From Thinopyrum elongatum (lineage: Eukaryota; Streptophyta; Magnoliopsida; Poales; Poaceae): a stretch of DNA of 64,000 nucleotides. Made by a program: the position numbers and the translations under genes. The stretch is from positions 550,019,368 through 550,083,367 of the forward strand of contig CM022303.1 in assembly GCA_011799875.1 (NCBI GenBank), read 5' to 3'. The notes under the pieces were generated by a model. That model was given only the letters and a program-made list of their open reading frames with translations. It was not told the DNA's origin and searched no databases. Shown in pieces: positions 13,186-24,115 of this stretch (position 1 is its first letter; each line of letters opens with the position of its first letter).

Positions 13186-13930
13186 ATGGAAGATGTTAGT
13201 AGCAATGATACGGATTGGATCTGTGATCTGAGGATTATCCTCATTGCTGCACAGAAGAATTATGTCCTTGATGCACCGCTAGGTGACGGACCTATTGCAG
13301 GAGCATAGGCAGACGTTATGAACGTTTGACAAAGCTCGGTATGATAACTACTTGATAGTTTAGTGCACCATGCTTTACGGCTTAGAACTGGGACTTCAAA
13401 ATTGTTTTGAACGCCACGGAGCATATAAGATGTTCCAAGAGTTGAAATTGATATTTCATACTCATGCCCGTGTTGAAAGGTATGAGACCTTTGACAAGTA
13501 CTTTGCCTACAAGATGGAGGAGAATAGCTCAGCTAGTGAGCATGTGCTCAGAATGTCTGAGTACTACAATCACTTGAATCAAGTGGGAGTTAATCTTCCA
13601 GATAAGATAGTGATTGACAGAGTTCTCTAGTCACTATCACCAAGTTACTTGAACTTCGTGATGAACTATAATATGCAAGGGATAACGGAAACGATTCCCA
13701 AGCTCTTCATGATGCTAAAATCGACGAAGGTAGAAATCAAGAAAAGCATCAAGTGTTGATGGTTGACAAGACCACTAGTTTCAAGAAAAGGGCAAAGGGA
13801 AGAAGGGGAACTTCAAGAAGAACGGCAAGCAAGTTGCTGCTCAAGTGAAGAAGCCCAAGTCTGGACCTAAGCCTGAGACTAAAGTGCTTCTACTGCAAAG
13901 GGACTGGTCACTGGAAGTGGAACTGCCCCT
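13186..13930 (+). pseudogene. Copia-2 gag pseudogene
   Basis: The start codon at 13186 is followed by a short N-terminal part that ends in a TAG around 13306. Capsid sequence resumes at 13370-13630 and stops at the TAG 13628-13630 that is shared with the other two Copia copies. The nucleocapsid segment ends in a complete zinc knuckle, CFYCKGTGHWKWNC (about 13887-13928), reached only after frameshifts. It cannot be translated as one protein. Confidence 0.8.
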
Positions 13931-13936
13931 AGATAC

Positions 13937-16780
13937 TTGGCGGATAAGAAGGATGGCAAAGTGAACAAAGGTATATTGGATATACATGTTATTGATGTGT
14001 ACTTTACTAGTTTTTATAGCAACCCCTCGGCATTTGATACTGGTTCAGTTGCTAAGAGTAGTAACTCGAAACAGGAGTTGCAAAATGAACAGAGACTAGT
14101 TAATGACGAGGTGACGATGTGTGTTGGAAGTGATTCCAAGGTTGACAAGATCACCATCGCACACTCCCTCTATTTTCGGGAGTAGTGTTGAACCTAAATA
14201 AATGTTATTTGGTGTTTGCGTTGAGCATGAATATGATTGGATCATGTTTATTGCAAAATAAATGTTATTTGGTGTTTGCGTTGAGCATGAATATGATTGG
14301 ATCATGTTTATTGCAATACGGTTATTCATTTAAGTCAGAGAATAATTGTTGTTCTGTTTACATGAATAAAAACCTTCTATGGTCATACACCCAATGTAAA
14401 TGGTTTATTGAATCTCGATCGTAGTGATACACACATTCATAATATTGAAGCCAAAAGATGCAAAGTTAGTAATGATAGTGCAACTTATTTGTGGCACTGC
14501 CGTTTAGGTCATATTGGTGTAAAGCACATGAAGAAACTCCATACTGATGGACTTTTGGAATCACTTGATTATGAATCATTTGATGCTTGCGAACCATGCC
14601 TCATGGGCAAGATGACTAAAACTCCGTTCTCCGGAACAATGGAGCGAGCTACAGACTTATTGGAAATAATACATACCGATGTATGCGGTCCGATGAGTAT
14701 TGAGGCTCGCGGCGGGTATCATTATTTTCTGACCTTCACAGATGATTTGAGCAGATATGGGTATATCTACTTAATGAAACACAAGTCTGAAACATTTGAA
14801 AAGTTCAAAGAATTTCAGAGTGAAGTAGAAAATCATCGTAACAAGAAAATAAAGTTTCTACTATCTGATCGCGGAGGCAAATATTTGAGTTACGAGTTTG
14901 GTCTTCATTTAAAATGTGGAATAGTTTCGCAACTCATGCCACCTGGAACACCACAGCGTAATGGTGTGTCCGAACGTCGTAACCGTACTTTATTAGATAT
15001 GGTGCGATCTATGATGTCTCTTACCGATTTACCACTATCGTTTTGGGGTTATGCATTAGAGACAGCTGCATTCACGTTTAATAGGGCACCATCTAAATCT
15101 GTTGAGACGACACCGTATGAACTGTGGTTTGGCAAGAAACCTAAGCTGTCGTTTCTTAAAGTTTGGGGCTGTGATGCTTATGTGAAAAAGCTTCAGCCTG
15201 ATAAGCTCGAACCCAAATCGGAGAAGTGCGTCTTCATAGGATACCCAAAAGAAACTGTTGGGTACACCTTCTGTCACAGATCCGAAGGCAAGATATTTGT
15301 TGCTAAAAATAGATCCTTTCTAGAGAAGGAGTTTCTCTCGAAAGAAGTGAGTGGGAGGAAAGTAGAACTTGATGAGGTAGTGGTACCTTCTCTTGAATTG
15401 GAAAGTAGTTCATCACAGAAATCAGTTCCAGTGATGCCTACACCAATTAGTGAGGAAGCTAATGATGATGATCATGAAACTTCAGATCAAGTTACTACAG
15501 AACCTCGTAGGTTAACCAGAGTACGTTCCGCTCCAGAGTGGTACGGTAATCCTGTTCTGGAAGTCATGTTACTAGACCATGACGAACCTACGAACTATGA
15601 GGAAGCGATGATGAGCCCAGATTCCACGAAATGGCTTGGGGCCATGAAATCTGAGATGGGATCCATGTATGAGAACAAAGTATGGACTTTGGTTGACTTG
15701 CCCGATGATCGGCAAGCCATAGAAAATAAATGGATCTTCAAGAGGAAGACGGACGCTGATAGTAGTGTTACTATCTACAAAGCTAGACTTGTCGAAAAAG
15801 GTTGTTGACAAAGTTCAAGGAGTTGACTACGATGAAACTTTCTCACCCGTAGCGATGCTTAAGTCCGTCCGAATCATGTTAGCAATTGCCGCATTTTATG
15901 ATTATGAAATTTGGCAAATGGATGTAAAGACTGCATTCCTGAATGGATTTCTAGAAGAAGAGTTGTATATGATGCAACCTGAAGGTTTTATCGATCCAAA
16001 GGATGCTAACAAAGTGTGCAAGCTCCAGCGATCCATCTATGGGCTGGTGCAAGCATCTCGGAGTTGGAATATACGCTTTGATAAGGTGATCAAAGCATAT
16101 GGTTTTATACAGACTTATGGTGAAGCCTGTATTTACAAGAAAGTGAGTGGGAGCTCTGTAGCATTTCTGATATTATATGTGGATGACATATTGCTGATTG
16201 GAAATGATATAGATTTTCTGGATAGCATAGAAGGATACTTGAATAAGAATTTTTCAATAAAAGACCTTGGTGAAGCTGCTTAAGTATTGAGCATCAAGAT
16301 CTATAGGGATAGATCGAGACGCTTAATAAGACTTTCACAAAGCACATACCTTGACAAAGTTTTGAAGGAGTTCAAAAAGTATCAGTCAAAGAAATAGTTC
16401 TTGCCTGTATTCAAGGTATAAAGTTGTGTAAGACTCAAAGCAAGACCACGGCAGAAGATAGAGAGAGAATGAAAGTCATTCCCTATGCCTCAGCCATAGG
16501 TTCTATAAAGTATGCCATGCTATGTACCAGACCAGTTGTGTGCCTTGCTATAAGTTTAGCAAGGAGGTACGATAGTGATCTAGGGATAGATCACTGGATA
16601 GCGGTCAAAGTTATCCTTAGTTACCTAAGAGGACTAAGGAAATATTTCTCGGTTATGGAGGTGATAAAAGAGTTCGTCGTAAAAGGTTACGTCGATGCAA
16701 GCTTTTACACCGATCCAGATGACTCAGAGTCTCAATCTGGATACATATTGAAAGTGGGAGCAATTAGCTAGAGTAGCTCC
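13937..16780 (+). pseudogene. Copia-2 pol pseudogene
   Basis: Protease (FDTGS, about 14033), GAG-pre-integrase, integrase (14408-about 15400, with HTDVCGP and the zinc-binding HCRLGH part), then RT (15765-16283) and RNase H (16424-16771) follow in Copia order. Lesions include a stop at 14185, a frameshift near 15795 after ARLVEK, a TAA at 16281-16283 and frameshifts before RNase H. The RT active site LYVDD is intact (16177-16188), unlike Copia-1 and Copia-3. The longest open piece is 466 codons. Confidence 0.85.
14197..14316 (+). repeat. 60-bp in-frame tandem duplication in Copia-2 pol
   Basis: A 60-bp unit containing GAGCATGAATATGATTGG occurs twice in a row with no visible difference. It adds 20 codons in the GAG-pre-integrase region. 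Copia-1 and Copia-3 have one copy, so it arose in the Copia-2 lineage. Confidence 0.9.
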
Positions 16781-16902
16781 GTGCAGAGCATTGTAAACAT
16801 AGAAATTTGCAAAATACATACGGATCTGAATGTGGCAGACCCGTTGACTAAACTTCTCTCACAAGCAAAACTTGATCACACCTTAGTACTCTTTGGGTGT
16901 TA

Positions 16903-17040
16903 AACACATGGCGATGTGAACTAGATTATTGACTCTAGTAAACCGTTTGAGTGTTGGTCACATAGCGATGTGAACTATGGGTGTTAATCACATGGTGATG
17001 TGAACTGTTGGTGTTAAATCACATGGCGATGTGAACTAGA
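16903..17040 (+). repeat. Four copies of a palindromic motif before the Copia-2 polypurine tract
   Basis: The motif CACATGGCGATGTGAACT, with small changes, occurs at about 16905, 16959, 16989 and 17020, and the first and last copies are followed by TAGATTATTGACTCTAG. CACAT..ATGTG is an inverted repeat within each unit. Copia-3 has one copy at about 33357. The array lies in the 3' untranslated region just upstream of the polypurine tract (CAAGTGGGAGAC, 17056-17067). Confidence 0.8.
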
Positions 17041-17067
17041 TTATTGACTCTAGTGCAAGTGGGAGAC

Positions 17068-18792
17068 TGAAGGAAATATGCCCTAGAGGCAATAATAAAG
17101 TTATTATTTTATTTCCTTATGTCATGATAAATGTTTATTATTCATGCTAGAATTGTATTAACCGGAAACTTGATACATGTGTGAATACATAGACAAAATA
17201 GAGTGTCACTAGTATGCCTCTACTTGACTAGCTCGTTAATCAAAGATGGTTATGTTTCCTAACCATAGACATGAGTTGTCATTTGATTAACAGGATCACA
17301 TCATTTGGAGAATGATGTGATTGACTTGACCCATTCCGTTAGCTTAGCACTTGATCATTTAGTATGTTGCTATTGCTTTCTTCATGACTTATACATGTTC
17401 CTATGACTATGATATTATGCAACTCCCGTTTACCGGAGGAACACTTTGTGTGCTACCAAACGTCACAACGTAACTGGGTGATTATAAAGGTGCTCTACAG
17501 GTGTCTCCGAAGGTACTTGTTGAGTTGGCGTATTTCGAGATTAGGATTTGTCACTCCGATTGTCGGAGAGGTATCTCTGGGCCCACTCGGTAATGCACAT
17601 CACTATAAGCCTTGCAAGCATTGTAACTAATGAGTTAGTTGCGGGATGATGTATTACGGAACGAGTAAAGAGACTTGCTGGTAACGAGATTGAACTAGGT
17701 ATTGAGATACCGACGATCGAATCTCGGGCAAGTAACATACCGATGACAAAGGGAACAACGTATGTTGTTATGCGGTTTGACCGATAAAGATCTTCGTAGA
17801 ATATGTGGGAGCCAATATGAGCATCCAGGTTCCGCTATTGGTTATTGATCGGAGACGTGTCTCGGTCATGTCTATATAGTTCTCGAACCCGTAGGGTCCG
17901 CACGCTTAAAGTTCGGTGACGATCGGTATTATGAGTTTATGTGATTTGATGACCGAAGTGTGTTCGGAGTCCCGGATGAGATCGGGGACATGATGAGGAG
18001 TCTCGAAATGGTTGAGAGGTAAAGATCGATATATTGGAAGGCTATATTCGGACATCGGAAAGGTTCCGAGTGATTCGGGTATTTTTCGGAGTACCGAAGA
18101 GTTACGGGAATTCGTATTGGGCCTTAATGGGCCATACGGGAAAGGAGAGAAAGGCCTCAAGGGTGGCTGTGCCCCTTCCTCATGGACTGGTCCGAATTAG
18201 ACTAGGGAAAGGGGGCGCCCCCTTCCTTCCTTCTCCTTCTCCCTTCCCCTTTTCCTATTCCATGTGGGAGGTGGAATCCTACTAGGACTAGGGAGTCCTA
18301 GTAGGACTCCACACCTTGGGCGCGCCCTGTGAGGGCCGGCCTCCTCCTCCCTTCATCCTTTATATACGTGGCCAGGGGGCACCCTATAGACAACAATTGA
18401 TCATTGATCTCTTAGCCGTGTGCGGTGCCCCCCCTCCACCATAATCCACCTCGATCATATCATAGCGGTGCTTAGGCAAAGCCCTGCGTCGGTAGCATCA
18501 TCATCACCGTCACCACGCCGTCGTGCTGACGAAACTCTCCTGTGAAGCTTTGCTGGATCGGAGCTCGCTGGACGTCATCGAGTTGAACGTGTGCTGAACT
18601 CGGAGGTGCCGTGCGTTCGGTACTTGGATCGGTCGGATCGTGAAGACGTACGACTACATCAACCGTGTTGTGCTAACGCTTCCGCTTTCGGTCTATGAGG
18701 GTACGTGGACACACTCTCCCCTCTCGTTGCTATGCATCACCATGATCCTGCGTGTGCGTAGGAAATTTTTGAAATTACTGCGTTCCCCAACA
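17068..18792 (+). mobile_element. Copia-2 3' LTR
   Basis: This 1725-bp LTR is the same length as the 5' copy, with about 36 substitutions by eye and no visible indels. It is followed by the TSD copy TCACC and then by the resumed solo LTR. Confidence 0.9.
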
Positions 18793-19245
18793 TCACCCTC
18801 GAGGTTCACACTGAGGGGTTGCACGACAGAGTCGTATCGGAAGTGGAGAAGGAGGAATCACCCTCGATGACCATGACCGAATAGCTACACTGCAGAGTAT
18901 TCATCAGGAGTGTGTTACGAGGTATCACCCTCGGCACTGGATAGTAACTATGCAGAGTCGTACAACTAAGGGGGTGAAGTGATGTGTCGGTCTTTGGTCG
19001 ACGATCACATTGATCGAGTCGTCGATGATCAAGCAGGAGCAACAAGGGTAAGGTGGTGGGGGTCACTGATGGTTCACTACCAACCTATACTAAACAGTTT
19101 AACATAGGCAGGTAAGGTAACAATAAACAGGTTACAAAAGCAGGCTATGCATCAGAATAGGAGCAAACATTAACAGTAGCAAAATCTAATGCAAGCAGGA
19201 GAAATGGAATGGGCGATATCTGGATGCTCAAGGGGGGGGGCTTGC

Positions 19246-19335
19246 CTTGTTGCTCTGGCAAGAAGGAGGGGTCGTCAACGGGCTGCTCGTCTGGAGCGTA
19301 GTCGTACTCAGCTGCAACGGCGTCGGTCTCGGCAT
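19246..19335 (-). other. Candidate first conserved coding exon inside the solo LTR
   Basis: The minus strand has a strong acceptor (CTTCTCTCTCGATAG) followed by 90 open nucleotides encoding an acidic peptide with VDD and EQQ near its end. The downstream side reads AAG|GCAAGC, a GC-type donor, where the related LTR has CAG|GTAAGC. The length is exactly the same as the segment at 55302-55391. The incoming phase implies at least one more upstream exon, which was not identified. Confidence 0.45.
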
Positions 19336-21330
19336 CTATCGAGAGAGAAGGAGGGGGAAGAAACAATAAATTCACGGCAAAAATGCAAACAATATGCATG
19401 ACATGTCTAAATGATATGCAGAGGTGTCATACTGCCTAACTAAATGATTTAGTTAATTTATGAATTTATTCGGATTTATTTTATTAGAGTTAAGCACTAT
19501 TCATTTATTGAAATCGGTCCAAAAGTTCCATGTTCATCTAGCTAGGGGCATTTGACAGATGAACAGACCACGTATTCGGATTTGTCTCGAAATTCTGAGC
19601 AACTTTCATGTAGAAAGTATTTTCATCTGAGCTACGGTTTATTTTATATTAAATTTTAAAGATTTAATCAATTCTGAAATTATTATTAACTAAATTAATT
19701 TGAAAATACAATTATGATGTCATCATGACATCAGCATGACGTCAGCAGTCAACTATACTGTTGACTAGGTCAACCTGACATGTGGGTCCCGGTTGTCATT
19801 GACTGTTTAGGTTAATTAGGGTTTATTAGCTTAATTAGGTGATTAGGTTAATTAAACAATGTTAATTAATTAATTGATTATTTTTATTATTATTTTTTAA
19901 TCTTTTTCGTTCTGGCTGGGCCCACCTGTCATAGGCACAGGGGGTGGGGCCCAGCAGTCAGTGGCCCATGTGGCCATAGCGGTGCGGGCGCTAACGGGCG
20001 CGGTCGGAGCCCCGTGAGCGCGCGGGCGCTGGCTCGGACGTCGGCTCGGGCGAGGCCATCGGCGCGGCTGGGCGCCGGCGGCCAAGGCGCCGGCCAGGGG
20101 AGGTGGCAGAGGTGGCCGCGGGGCGCGGCGACGGCGGAGCAGCGCGGGGCCAGCGGCGGAGGTGAGCGGCGGCCGCATGGCGAGGAGGCCGCGGGTGGTG
20201 GCCGGTGCGAGGAGGCTATGGGGCGCGGCAGCAGTAGAGAAGCGGGGTCGGCGAGCGGGGCGAGGGCGAGCGGAGGCGTGGCCGTGGGCGCGAACAGGCG
20301 AGGCCGGGAAGGCGCGGGCCGGCACGAGGGCGCGCGCGAGCGCGGCCAGGCCGCGGCCGGCCACGGGGTCCGAAGGGGCAGGGGGAGTGCAAGGAGAGGG
20401 GGCGGCCAGGGTCAGACGCGGGCACGGCCTGGCCGAACGCAGCGCGGGCGAGGCGACGTGTACGAGCACATGGCGCGGCGCGTGGGGAGCAGAGCGAGGC
20501 GAGCGCCGGTGAGAGGGGACGGGGAAGAGGATGACCGGGGTCCTCACCTCGGGGCGTAGGGTCAAGGGTAGCGGGCTCGAGCTCGAGGAGGAGGACGGGG
20601 ACGACGTGCGGGGGGGGGGCGACGAGGTCCGGCGGCGTTGGGACGGCCTCGGGCGACGGCGAGGTCCGGCGGCGTCGGGTCGTCGAGCCCCGATCCAGTT
20701 CTGTTTCGGGGGGGAGGAGGAGAGCGACGTGGGGGGTGAGTGGGTGTGGTTAGGGTTTCGGGAGAGGCTGGGGTAGGCCATATAGGCCAGGGGGTGTGGG
20801 CCGGCTTGCTGGGCCGAGGCCCAGTTGGGGGGTGGGTTTTGTTTTTCTTTTTATTTTGTTTTATTTCTTCTCTTTTTATTTATTCTTATTATTTTCTTTT
20901 CTGTTTTGCAAATTGTTTGGGCACTAAAAGTTTTTGTAAAATATGAGACCTAGCCCATAAATTACAGTGTAATATATCCTGGCACCAAAAACTAGTTTGG
21001 GGCAACTACTATTTCATATTAATTTTGGATTAATAAAAAGGTTATTAAATATATTGTTTTTAGCCACTGTTTGAGGATGTTTGAGTCACTTATCCATTCT
21101 CAATAATGTTGGTTACAATTTTAGAATTGTCTCTGGAATATTTGTTATTTAATGAGCATTTTAGTTTCTGATTTGAATAACTTTTATTTTCTACTTTGAA
21201 TTTAATTGAAGTTTGAACTAGGAGTTTGAAATGCAATATGATGCAATGATGATTAGGCACTGTTGAACTTGCTGACATGGCCTTGATTAAGGTGATCACT
21301 GTTGTTCATTACAGGGCGTGTCACAGCGGC

Positions 21331-22574
21331 CAGGGCAGATGGGATCTCCCCTAGGGTGACTTGCCCCCCAAGCCGGGTGGAGGGAAACCCTAGAGGAGGG
21401 CGCCCCACCTCTCCTGGTCACATGGGAAAGGGTGAGGGGCACACAGCCCCTTAGTGGGCTGGTTTTCCCCCTCCCCTTGGCCCATGGGGCCCCCCAACAC
21501 TTGCCGGGACCCCCCGAAACCCCTTTTGGTCATGCTGGTCATCACCCGGTACCCCCGGAACACTTACGGACTCCAATACCCTTCGTCCAATATATCAATC
21601 TTCACCTCCGGACCATTCCGGAGTTCCTCGTCATGTCTGGGATCTCATCCAGGACTCCGAACAACCTTCGGTAACCACCATAATGACTCAACTATACTTA
21701 TATCGTCACCAAACGTTAAGTGTGTAGACCCTGCGGGTTCGAGAACTATGCAGACATGACCGCGACACCTCTATGGTCAAAAACCAATAGCGGGACCTGG
21801 ATGCCCATATTGGTTCCCACATATTCTACGAATATCTTATCGGTCAAATCTCGATATCAAGGATTCAGCTAATCCCGTATGCAGTTCCCTTTGTCTATCG
21901 GTATGTTACTTGCCCGAGATTCGATCATCGGTATCACCATACCTAGTTCAATCTTGTTACCGGCAAGTCTCTTTACTCGTTCCGTAATACAAGATCCCGT
22001 GACTAACTCATTGGTCACATTGCTTGCAAGCTCATTATGATGCTGTATTACCGAGTGGGCCCTGAGATACCTCTCCGTCATACGGAGTGACAAATCCCAG
22101 TCTTGATCCATGCCAACTCAACAGACACCCTCAGAAATACCTGTAGAGCACCTTTATAGTCACCCAGTTACGTTGCGACATTTGGTACACACAAGGTACT
22201 CCTCCGGTGTCAGTGAGTTGCATGATCTCATGGTCATAGGAACATATACTTGACATGCAGAAAACAATAGCAATAAACTTGACACGATCATATGCTAAGT
22301 TCATAGTTTGGTCTTGTCCATCACATCATTATCCTAATGATGTGATCCCATTATCAAATGACAACTCATGTCCATGGCTAGGAAACCATAGCCATCTTTG
22401 ATCAACGAGCTAGTCCGGTAGAGGCTCACTAGGGACACGTTGTTGTCTATGTATCCACACATGTATTTGAGTTTCCGATCAATACAATTCTAGCATGGAT
22501 AATAAACGATTATCATGAACAGGGAGATATGATAATAACTAATTTATTATTGCCTCTAGGGCATATTTCCAACA
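21331..22574 (-). mobile_element. Copia-1 5' LTR, outer part
   Basis: This continues the LTR interrupted at 8723 and ends at 22574 with the canonical Angela-type terminus (minus-strand TGTTGGAAATATGCCC). Together the two parts give about 1764 bp, almost the same as the Copia-3 LTR (1763 bp), and both belong to the TGTTGG subfamily rather than the TGAAGG subfamily of Copia-2. The sequence right of 22574 is the GC-rich 5' region of the hAT transposase gene. Confidence 0.85.
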
Positions 22575-22783
22575 CCCCCTCGCCGCCCCCTTCCTTGCGC
22601 CGCCGCCCACCCTCCACCCACCGGCCGCCTCGCCGTCACCCTCCGGTGCCGCCCTCTCCTTGGCACAGAAGATCCGACCATGAGCTACCCCGAGCTAGCC
22701 CTCCCATCGGTGCCACCGCCCCTCCCCGTCCGCTAGGGTTGAGGTCGCTGGGCCATCTCCGCCGCGCCACCTTCCCTTCGCCG
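22575..22783 (+). other. Probable GC-rich 5' non-coding exon of the hAT transposase gene
   Basis: Directly after the Copia-1 LTR lies GC-rich, cytosine-heavy sequence like a grass 5' UTR, ending at a good splice donor (TTCGCCG|GTAGGTAC, GT at 22784-22785). A matching acceptor (CCCCATGCAG, ending 24095) precedes the transposase ATG at 24116. The exon's true start may have been removed by Copia-1. This is an inference from splice signals only. Confidence 0.4.
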
Positions 22784-22791
22784 GTAGGTAC

Positions 22792-22818
22792 CTCTCTCTC
22801 TCTCTCTCTCTCTCTCTC
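22792..22818. repeat. (CT)n microsatellite
   Basis: About 13 CT units lie just inside the putative first intron of the hAT transposase gene. A second simple repeat, about 7-8 units of ACA, lies at 22925-22947. Confidence 0.9.
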
Positions 22819-23102
22819 GGACCGGCTCCTCCTGTTGACCAGGTCCTGCTCCTCCCGCGGCAAGCCGACAAGGTGCTCCGGCGGCAACGCCGGCAAGGTG
22901 CCCCTGCTGGTCCCCTCCTCGTCTACAACAACAACAACAACAACAACCAGGTCTTTATTCCTCAACAAAGAACCACTTCGATTTGTTCTCCGTACGACTG
23001 TACATGTTCGGTTCTGGTTCAGTTTTAGTTTGCGAGAGGCGAGTGACGGCTTTGTTGTTTGGCTTTGTCGTGGATGTGGAGCGGTGCTCCGGCGGCGCTC
23101 AT

Positions 23103-23400
23103 GCCAAGCTCCGGTTATGAAACACTCGTTCGACAATGCCAAATGACAAGTTGTTGGGTATAAGTAGCCAAGGTCCTGAACCTTTGAATCTTTCAGATGA
23201 TAGGCCAATCCTCTGTACATTGATACATCTAGAAAGACAATCTCTTTATATGGACGGAATCCAAGGATGCCGAAGTATCCATTGCCACAATCATTGACCT
23301 CATCTTCCTTGTTAAGATTGTTGTCATTTTCAGAGTCCCATTCAAACTTTTCTTCCATTAGCTCTTTCTTGCCAGAGTTCAACTCCAATTTATTTTCCAT
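23103..23400 (-). pseudogene. F-box protein C-terminal fragment, antisense in the hAT gene's 5' intron
   Basis: The minus strand encodes an open segment with GYFGILGFRPYKEIVFLDVS and later SKVQDLGYLYPT. This matches my memory of the C-terminal end of the large Triticeae F-box families (ILGFHPYKEIVFL and SKVQDLG are recurrent). No F-box domain is present. The similarity stops around 23103, where the sequence becomes GC-rich and unrelated, so it is a fragment of a larger gene. It may have been captured by the hAT element or be a local remnant. Confidence 0.5.
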
Positions 23401-24095
23401 TAGGTCTTTATTCCATTACAGTAGTTTGCAAATTTATTTGAATGCTTTTCTTTATATATAAAATGTACTAGTACTAGCATTCGACGGAGTTCAACTAGCA
23501 TTGTAACGCACGCACATTCGACGGTGACCACGAGCGGATGCGAATTCGACGAGCATTGATGCGTTCCATGCTTTTCTTTATATATAAACTGCACTAGTAC
23601 TTGTGTTTGTGTATGCAGATTGTTGATATGCAGATCAGCTAGGCAGATAATCTTTGTAAAGGTGCCAAATCATAATTTTTTCTACGAAGATTTTTTTCCC
23701 CATGTACTGGAAGATGACAGTACCATTTTAGGACACCCTTGTAGCAGCACTGAATCTTAGGACACCCTTTTAGTTTGCAAATTTATTTGAATGCAGTTTT
23801 GATGGACACAGCAGCAAGTGTATGAGATGCAGTACTTGTGAAGAGCTTTGATGCAATCCATGTACTGTTTAGCTGGTATTAGGTGTTATATATTTTTCTT
23901 CTAGCCCAGAATTATTCATTTTAATTCTTGTCAAAATCATGCCTCTATATATAGTGTAGGCATGCATGCTGGACACTCTGGCTTGTATAAAGAACACTGA
24001 TAATTATTATTCTACTTGGCACACTTTAGGAACCTTCTTGCTCTATATTCTACCATTTTCTAACAGTAATTTTCCACATATTTTCCCCCATGCAG
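23401..24095. other. Putative intron with short direct repeats, no gene seen
   Basis: AT-rich sequence. TGCTTTTCTTTATATATAAA recurs around 23442 and 23569, and GTTTGCAAATTTATTTGAATG around 23421 and 23772. It ends in a pyrimidine-rich tract and acceptor before the transposase exon. Confidence 0.4.
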
Positions 24096-24115
24096 TGTGC
24101 TATAAAATTTGAGGC

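Larger units (their letters stand above)
10167..18792 (+). mobile_element. Copia-2: complete Angela-type Copia retrotransposon
   Basis: This 8626-bp element has two LTRs of 1725 bp each (10167-11891 and 17068-18792), a primer-binding site, a polypurine tract and an exact 5-bp TSD, TCACC (10162-10166 and 18793-18797). By eye the LTRs differ at about 36 positions (about 2.1%), which at the commonly used grass rate of 1.3e-8 per site per year suggests an insertion somewhat under one million years old. Gag and Pol are interrupted, but the RT catalytic motif is intact. It sits inside the solo LTR. Confidence 0.92.
8724..21325 (-). mobile_element. Solo LTR of the large-LTR Gypsy family, reverse, interrupted by Copia-2
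   Basis: The two parts (8724-10166 and 18798-21325, 3971 bp together) begin TGTGACGCCCCC and end GGGCGTGTCACA, and are flanked by the direct repeat GCGGC (8719-8723 and 21326-21330). Reverse-complemented, they align in order with the 4171-bp LTR at 53215-57385: the same 3' end, the same CT-rich acceptor before a 90-bp open segment, and a GC-rich first third. No internal domain is present, so it is a solo LTR left by LTR-LTR recombination. It inserted into the LTR of Copia-1 and later received Copia-2. Confidence 0.85.
3386..22574 (-). mobile_element. Copia-1: Angela/BARE/WIS-type Copia retrotransposon, reverse, interrupted
   Basis: Read from right to left, the element has its 5' LTR (22574-21331 continuing at 8723-8204), a primer-binding site, leader, gag, protease, integrase, reverse transcriptase and part of RNase H, ending at 3386 where the Athila LTR interrupts it. 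Its 3' LTR presumably lies left of the window. The LTR termini (TGTTGGAAATATGCCC and GTTCCCCAACA), a joined LTR length of about 1764 bp and the Pol sequence match the Angela/BARE/WIS group. The coding part is full of stops and frameshifts. The insert at 8724-21325 is a later Gypsy LTR, itself holding Copia-2. Confidence 0.85.

Noticed and set aside
16903..17040. Possible CRISPR-like array of short repeats
   Set aside because: This is a plant retrotransposon 3' UTR; the repeats are irregularly spaced and lie beside a polypurine tract.
19897..20781. A 294-codon minus-strand frame in the solo LTR, rich in P, A, R and S
   Set aside because: GC-rich low-complexity sequence without visible conservation to the matching LTR block at 53690-54720. 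It could contain an upstream exon of the LTR frame, but I could not support one.
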